Source of the DNA: an uncultured Lentisphaeria bacterium
GTDB taxonomy: Bacteria > Verrucomicrobiota > Lentisphaeria > Victivallales > UBA1829
Direction of reading: 5' to 3'
Length of the DNA: 28,472 bases
Assembly (NCBI GenBank): GCA_905211485.1
Contig: CAJMAW010000022.1
Location: 1-28,472 of the forward strand
The notes beneath the pieces were generated by a model that was given only the letters and a program-made list of their open reading frames with translations, was not told the origin of the DNA and made no database searches. This document shows positions 24,614 to 28,472 of this stretch, piece by piece. Within the stretch, counting starts at the first letter, position 1. Each line of letters begins with the position of its first letter. The translations under genes and the position numbers were made by a program.

Positions 24614-24689
24614 TGGCATCCCCAACGGGATTCGAACCCGTGTTACCAGGATGAGAACCTGGTGTCCTGGGCCTCTAGACGATAGGGAC
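24614..24689 (-). tRNA. tRNA-Glu (anticodon CUC)
   Basis: The minus strand folds into a full 76-base cloverleaf with an encoded CCA (24614-24616). The anticodon stem CCAGG/CCTGG encloses TTCTCAT, giving anticodon CUC (24653-24655), for Glu GAG codons. The T-loop reads TTCGAAT and the D-arm matches bacterial tRNA-Glu. The acceptor stem includes a G1-U72 pair, where most tRNA-Glu have G-C. Confidence 0.95.
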
Positions 24690-24715
24690 ATGCTTCCGGT
24701 TCCGAAAAACTCCTT

Positions 24716-24743
24716 AATATAATTTCAGGCCGGATAAAAACAA
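24716..24743 (-). promoter_or_regulatory. Promoter of tRNA-Glu
   Basis: The minus strand reads TTGTTT (24738-24743), 16 bases, TATATT (24716-24721), about 27 bases before the tRNA. Confidence 0.55.
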
Positions 24744-24887
24744 GTGAAACGAGCTGCTTTTTTGTCGGTTTTTTGTCATTTTCCTGCATTTTCTCCTGAA
24801 AGACGGGTTGAAGTTCCATTCCGACAGAGTTATTGTTGACTTTTTCAAGACAGAACATGAACCCTGATTCCGGAGAACAGTTGAAAA

Positions 24888-26255
24888 ATGAATACAAATG
24901 AACTGATTGAAATGGATTTGCGTCATTTCTGGCATCCCTGCGCGCAAATGAAGGACTATGCGGATTTCCCCCCCATGGCAGTGGAATCGGCAAAAGGATC
25001 CAAATTGTTCCTGAAGGATGGGAGGGTGATTCTGGACGGAATCAGTTCCTGGTGGTGCAAAAGTCTGGGGCACGCCCATCCCAGAATCAAGAAAGCCTTT
25101 CTTGATCAGGTCAACCGTTTTGAACATGTCATCATGGCGAACTGCTGTGCGGAAACCGTGGCGGAACTCTGTTCCGCGCTTGCGGAAACCATTCCCGGTC
25201 TGAGCAGGGTCTTTCTGGCGGAAAACGGAAGCGTTTCTGTGGAAATCGCCATGAAAATGAGTCTTCAGTATCATGCGCAGAGCGGGCATCCGGAGAAAAA
25301 ACACTTTCTTTCGCTTGAAAACGCATATCACGGGGAAACCATTCTCACGCTGGCGGCGGGTGACAGTGATTTCTATTCCGGGCCCTTCCGCCATCTCCTT
25401 CCTCACATCGGCAAACTTTCCCCCGTTCCCTATCTGGACGACGCCTCTTCCCCGCTCTGGGACAAAATGCCGGAAGAGGACTGGAAAAAAATGGAAACCA
25501 TTCTGGACTCCCAAGCGGAAATTCTTTCCGGAATTCTGGTGGAACCGGTTCTTCAGGGCGCGGGAGGAATGAAGATCTACAGTCCGGATCTTCTCCGCCG
25601 TCTGCGGAAATGGACGAAAGAACATGGAGTTCATCTGATTGCGGATGAAATCTTTACTGGCTTCGGGCGGACGGGGGAAATGATGGCATGTCAACACGCA
25701 GATATTCTGCCGGACATTGCAGCTTTTTCGAAAGGAATGACTTCCGGCTTTGTTCCTCTGGCAGCCGTCATGACGACGGAAGAAATATACAATGCCTTTT
25801 ACGGCGACTATCTTTCCGGAAGAGCATTCGTCCATTCCACCACCTATTCCGGATACGCGCCCGCGGCGGCCGCCGCGCTGGAAGTGCTGAAAGTCTACCG
25901 GGAAGAACAGATTCTGGAATCTGTCCGGGCGAGGGCAAATGCCCTGCTGGATAGGATGAAGCGTATTGCAGCGTCTTCGGAGGGAGCGCTCTCCCATGTG
26001 CGCGGAATCGGATTCGTCGCGGCCGCGGACATTGTGAATCCGGAAACAGGACAGCCCTTCCCGAAAACGGAGAGGACGGGGTTTGAATTTTATAAAAACG
26101 CTGCCAGACTCGGAGCCCTCCTGCGCCCGATCGGAGACAGTTTCTACTTCCTTCCTCCGCTGAATACGCCGGATGACGAACTCGACACTCTTGCGGAAAT
26201 CGCATGGGATGCGCTCCGGCTCACCCTTGCCGGCAAGAAAGTCTCACATTCCTGA
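24888..26255 (+). CDS. bioA: Adenosylmethionine-8-amino-7-oxononanoate aminotransferase
   Basis: BioA uses PLP and S-adenosylmethionine to convert KAPA to DAPA in biotin synthesis, in the cytoplasm. The 455-residue protein opens with the BioA-typical DLRHFWHPCAQMKDY (residues 9-23), then DGISSWWCKSLGHAHP near 47-62, YHGETILTLAAGD near 145-160, the PLP Asp in LIADEIFTGFGRTGEM near 246-261, and the Schiff-base Lys282 in FSKGMTSGFVPLA. These W/C-rich N-terminal motifs distinguish BioA from other class III aminotransferases. No other bio gene or BirA operator was recognised in the window, so biotin genes seem dispersed or biotin is made from imported KAPA. GGAG lies about 13 bases before the ATG, long for a ribosome site. 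It overlaps the downstream protease gene by one base. Confidence 0.94.
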   Translation: MNTNELIEMDLRHFWHPCAQMKDYADFPPMAVESAKGSKLFLKDGRVILDGISSWWCKSLGHAHPRIKKAFLDQVNRFEHVIMANCCAETVAELCSALAETIPGLSRVFLAENGSVSVEIAMKMSLQYHAQSGHPEKKHFLSLENAYHGETILTLAAGDSDFYSGPFRHLLPHIGKLSPVPYLDDASSPLWDKMPEEDWKKMETILDSQAEILSGILVEPVLQGAGGMKIYSPDLLRRLRKWTKEHGVHLIADEIFTGFGRTGEMMACQHADILPDIAAFSKGMTSGFVPLAAVMTTEEIYNAFYGDYLSGRAFVHSTTYSGYAPAAAAALEVLKVYREEQILESVRARANALLDRMKRIAASSEGALSHVRGIGFVAAADIVNPETGQPFPKTERTGFEFYKNAARLGALLRPIGDSFYFLPPLNTPDDELDTLAEIAWDALRLTLAGKKVSHS

Positions 26256-27577
26256 TGTTCGCTTGCAGCACACTTACTTCGCCCGTTTTCTGGGTTTTCT
26301 TCACTCTTCTTCTTTTTTCCGTCTGCGGGGAAATGTTTTTGAATGCATTGAATGCAAAAAGGATGCGTTCAAAAACACCTTTGGCAGGATATTTCATAGA
26401 AAAAGACCGTCTTGAAAACATCGGCAGCTGGCTTGACGTCCTTTTCTGGGGGCTTCTTCTTCCCGGGGGACTTTTCCCCGTGTACAGCGCTTTTCTGGAG
26501 AAGGCAATTCCTTCCACAGGGGAAAAGATTGCATCCACGCTGTTTTTCGCCGGATTCTTTTTCCTGCGTTTTCTTCTGCAAATCCCGCCGGCTTTCCGGA
26601 AGACGATTCTGTCCGAACGGGAATACGGATACGGACATACTTCCATGGCACAGTTTTTTGCGGATCAGGGGAAATGCCTGCTGCTGGGGGGATTTTTCTC
26701 CGGATCGGCCGGATTCCTGCTTGTATTTCTTCTGAAAAAAGCGGGACAGACGGCATGTCTGCTGTACTTTCCGCTATCGGCTCTGCTGTTCCTGCTGGCG
26801 GCAGACTTTTTTGCTCCGTACATTCTGCGCTTGTTTTTTCAGGTGAAGAATCCGGAAGATCCGATTCTGGAAAAGGAGGCGGAAGCAATTTTATCCCGGG
26901 GGGGATTCCGAATGAAGGAACTCAAAATTCTGAATTTTTCCTCCCGGACGAATCATGCAAATGCGTTCCTTTCCGGGACGGGCTGTTCCAGAAAAATTTT
27001 TCTGAGCGACACTCTGAAAAAAATCCTGACCCGTGAGGAACTCCTTGCCGTGATTGCTCATGAAATGGCGCATGGCGTCGGAAGGCATCGGGAAAAACTG
27101 TTTGCCATTCAGGCCGCCGGACTGATTCTGATTCTTCCGCTCTGCTCTCTGATGCTGAAAGACTTCTGGATTTTCCAGCAGTTTTATCCGGAAGTTTCCT
27201 CTTCTGTTTCCGCTTCCACACTTAATCCCGATCCCGGCACTCTGCCGCCATTCGTGTTCGAAACGGAAATTCTGCTTTGTCTTTTCGTTCTGGAATCCAC
27301 GATCTGGGTCTTGCTGCCTCTCTTCAACCTGTTCTGCCGGCATTGTGAATTTGAGGCGGACCGGATGGCTTCCGATTCCTGCGGCGGACCGGAAAAGCTG
27401 ATTTCCGCTCTCCGCAAACTTCTGAATGATCCTCTTCCCGAAGGAGTTCATCCGCTTTACAAGGCATTCAAATGCCGTCATCCTTCCTTCTCCGAGCGGG
27501 AGGCGCTCCTGTTGAAACTTGAGAAACGGAATCACGGACGTTCTCCAGAAATCACGGGGGGGGACCGCTTTCCCTGA
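26255..27577 (+). CDS. M48-family membrane metalloprotease (Ste24/HtpX-like)
   Basis: The 440-residue protein has an N-terminal membrane region with about four to five helices (residues about 5-195), including an ALNAKRMRSKTPLAGYF segment resembling the Ste24 N-terminal domain. The zinc protease motif HEMAH is at residues 269-273, and the third ligand Glu367 is in FEADRMASD, as expected for M48. Two more hydrophobic segments lie between them (about 285-300 and 340-360). Ste24-like enzymes process membrane or lipidated proteins; the bacterial substrate is unknown. I chose ATG 26255 because it shares its first base with the bioA stop (TGATG), pointing to translational coupling; a frame extension to 26204 lies inside bioA. 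A run of eight G (27556-27563) near the 3' end can affect only the last residues. Confidence 0.85.
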   Translation: MFACSTLTSPVFWVFFTLLLFSVCGEMFLNALNAKRMRSKTPLAGYFIEKDRLENIGSWLDVLFWGLLLPGGLFPVYSAFLEKAIPSTGEKIASTLFFAGFFFLRFLLQIPPAFRKTILSEREYGYGHTSMAQFFADQGKCLLLGGFFSGSAGFLLVFLLKKAGQTACLLYFPLSALLFLLAADFFAPYILRLFFQVKNPEDPILEKEAEAILSRGGFRMKELKILNFSSRTNHANAFLSGTGCSRKIFLSDTLKKILTREELLAVIAHEMAHGVGRHREKLFAIQAAGLILILPLCSLMLKDFWIFQQFYPEVSSSVSASTLNPDPGTLPPFVFETEILLCLFVLESTIWVLLPLFNLFCRHCEFEADRMASDSCGGPEKLISALRKLLNDPLPEGVHPLYKAFKCRHPSFSEREALLLKLEKRNHGRSPEITGGDRFP

Positions 27578-27752
27578 ATCGGACAATTCATAAAAAGCAC
27601 TGAAAACGTTCTCCCTTCTTTTTTTTCTTCTTTCAATTCCATTTACACAACAGGACAGGGGGTTCTTTTCCTTCCCCTGCCCTCTTTCCCGGCGAGTTTT
27701 TTTACCTGTTTCTTCGCCACTATTTGCCATTTTTGCATTCTTCATGCATTGA
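27578..27752 (+). terminator. Spacer with a likely terminator after the M48 gene
   Basis: CAGGGG pairs with CCCCTG around 27654-27682, and a run of seven T follows later, near 27699-27705, after a CCCGGCGAG. The gap between stem and T-run makes this a weak call. The rest is T/C-rich with no ORF. Confidence 0.4.
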
Positions 27753-27780
27753 TTGACATTGAAAGGAAGGAATGTATATT
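27753..27780 (+). promoter_or_regulatory. Promoter of the flavin reductase-like gene
   Basis: A perfect TTGACA (27753-27758), 16 bases, TATATT (27775-27780); the predicted start is near 27787, with a leader of about 65 bases. Confidence 0.7.
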
Positions 27781-27808
27781 GGGAGAAAGAAGGTCCTGGA
27801 GCAGTGAG

Positions 27809-27856
27809 ATGTCTGAGGAAAAACATAGGGAAAAAAACAAGGGAGTCGTTTCATGA
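27809..27856 (+). CDS. Possible 15-residue leader peptide
   Basis: GGAG (27798-27801) is seven bases before an ATG that opens MSEEKHREKNKGVVS. Its TGA overlaps the start codon of the next gene (ATGA). It lies fully within the predicted leader, so it may couple translation. It could still be chance in A/G-rich DNA. Confidence 0.35.
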   Translation: MSEEKHREKNKGVVS

Positions 27857-28404
27857 TGAAAGAATTTCCTTTGAATCGAGTCTTTACACTGATTGAACCT
27901 GGTCCAGTGCTTCTGGTTGCCACGGCGAACGGACGGAAAAAGAATATCATGACAATTTCCTGGAGTACGGTACTGGATTTTGACGCGAGATTTGCGATTG
28001 TCACAGGCCCATGGAACTATTCATTTCAGGCTTTGATGAAGAGTCGGGAATGTGTTGTTGCCATTCCTTCGGCTGATTTAATGGAAAAGACGGTGGATAT
28101 CGGCGCATGTTCGGGGGATACGGAGAATAAGTTTCAAAAATTCTCTTTAACGCCATTGAAGGCGGAGAAGGTAAAAGCGCCTCTGATTGCGGAATGTCCG
28201 ATCAATATTGAATGCAGGGTTTTGGATTATCTTGAATCATGCGGAATCGTGGTGCTTTCAGCGCTGAAGGCCTGGCGGGATCCTCAGAAAAGGGGACGGA
28301 TCCGCTTCTTCCATGCGGTAGGAGATGGAACCTTTATTATGGATGGTGAACATGTTACAGAACTTCGTTCTCATATGCTTTCAAAATTGCCTCCGGGTAT
28401 CTAA
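27853..28404 (+). CDS. Flavin reductase-like (FMN-binding split-barrel) protein
   Basis: The 183-residue protein matches the flavin reductase-like domain family: PVLLVATANGRKKNIMTISWST near residues 18-39 is the FMN phosphate-binding region, followed by FQALMKSRECVVAIPSADL near 58-76, DIGACSGDTENKF near 82-94 with the family SGxxxxKF element, and ECPINIECRVLDYLE near 115-129. Members bind FMN and reduce flavins or act in small redox systems; the partner is unknown. GGGAG (27841-27845) is seven bases before ATG 27853; ATG 27856 is in frame as well. It has its own promoter, and an upstream 15-residue frame overlaps its start by four bases. Confidence 0.9.
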   Translation: MMKEFPLNRVFTLIEPGPVLLVATANGRKKNIMTISWSTVLDFDARFAIVTGPWNYSFQALMKSRECVVAIPSADLMEKTVDIGACSGDTENKFQKFSLTPLKAEKVKAPLIAECPINIECRVLDYLESCGIVVLSALKAWRDPQKRGRIRFFHAVGDGTFIMDGEHVTELRSHMLSKLPPGI

Positions 28405-28433
28405 ACTGAAATTTCTCTTCAGAGAGGGAAAAT

Positions 28434-28460
28434 AAAAAAATACGGCAGGCTTGCCTGCCG
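28434..28460 (-). terminator. Terminator of a minus-strand gene beyond the right edge
   Basis: CGGCAGG pairs with CCTGCCG around CTTG/CAAG (28443-28460). On the minus strand it is followed by a U-rich tract (seven T, 28434-28440). It implies a convergent gene to the right of the window. Confidence 0.75.
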
Positions 28461-28472
28461 GGTGCAGGGAAT

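Noticed and set aside
21396..24685. Long antisense frames over the Gfo/Idh gene and tyrS
   Set aside because: The opposite strand encodes clear enzymes with all motifs; the tyrS antisense frame also runs through the tRNA.
24714..25997. 427-codon minus-strand frame over bioA
   Set aside because: Shadow of bioA; Phe/Arg/His-rich and without motifs.
1..28472. CRISPR arrays, insertion sequences, integrases, toxin-antitoxin or phage-defence genes
   Set aside because: None found on reading all gene products; no spaced repeat arrays or transposase motifs.

Overview
The window is ordinary chromosomal DNA from a bacterium of roughly 50 % GC, with no phage, IS, CRISPR or rRNA signal. Proteins carry signal peptides, a LolA-like lipoprotein-sorting fold and HypF/Lon/BioA-type housekeeping functions, so a Gram-negative, probably anaerobic organism is likely. 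The mix (uronate metabolism by UxaE, a Gfo/Idh oxidoreductase with a Cys cluster, RNase HIII, a NAGPA-type exported hydrolase, an antiporter-EIIA fusion), together with very T/C- or A/G-rich intergenic DNA, suggests the PVC group, perhaps Lentisphaerota. That assignment is inference from style, not from a marker gene. Recognisable sigma70-type promoters recur with 16-17 bp spacers, and several clear intrinsic terminators are present.

Layout. 0.4-3.3 kb: acyl-CoA synthetase and RNase HIII, both minus. 3.4-5.3 kb: an exported coiled-coil protein of unknown function (plus), divergent from rnhC, with overlapping promoters between them. 5.4-7.0 kb: about 1.6 kb without a convincing gene; it holds a candidate structured RNA, an AT-rich patch with paired repeats, and hairpins. 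7.0-11.1 kb (minus): LolA-like exported protein, a Lon protease split by a frameshift, and a small PQ-loop-like membrane protein. 11.2-12.5 kb (plus): a 36-residue Cys-rich membrane miniprotein and an exported NAGPA-family protein. 13.0-15.2 kb (minus): cation/proton antiporter fused to a PTS EIIA domain. 15.6-16.4 kb (plus): RsuA/RluB-type pseudouridine synthase. 16.5-20.9 kb (minus): tagaturonate epimerase and a strongly diverged HypF-like protein. 21.4-22.7 kb (plus): Gfo/Idh/MocA oxidoreductase. 23.0-24.7 kb (minus): tyrosyl-tRNA synthetase and tRNA-Glu(CUC). 24.9-27.6 kb (plus): bioA translationally coupled to an M48 membrane metalloprotease. 27.8-28.4 kb (plus): flavin reductase-like protein behind a possible leader peptide. 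A minus-strand terminator at the right edge implies a convergent gene beyond the window.

The genes mostly form single transcription units rather than one pathway. No multi-gene novel system is evident. The observations most worth pursuing are the HypF homologue that has lost several active-site residues and has no hydrogenase-maturation neighbours, the split lon, the possible structured RNA at 5.53-5.66 kb, and the Cys-rich miniprotein.
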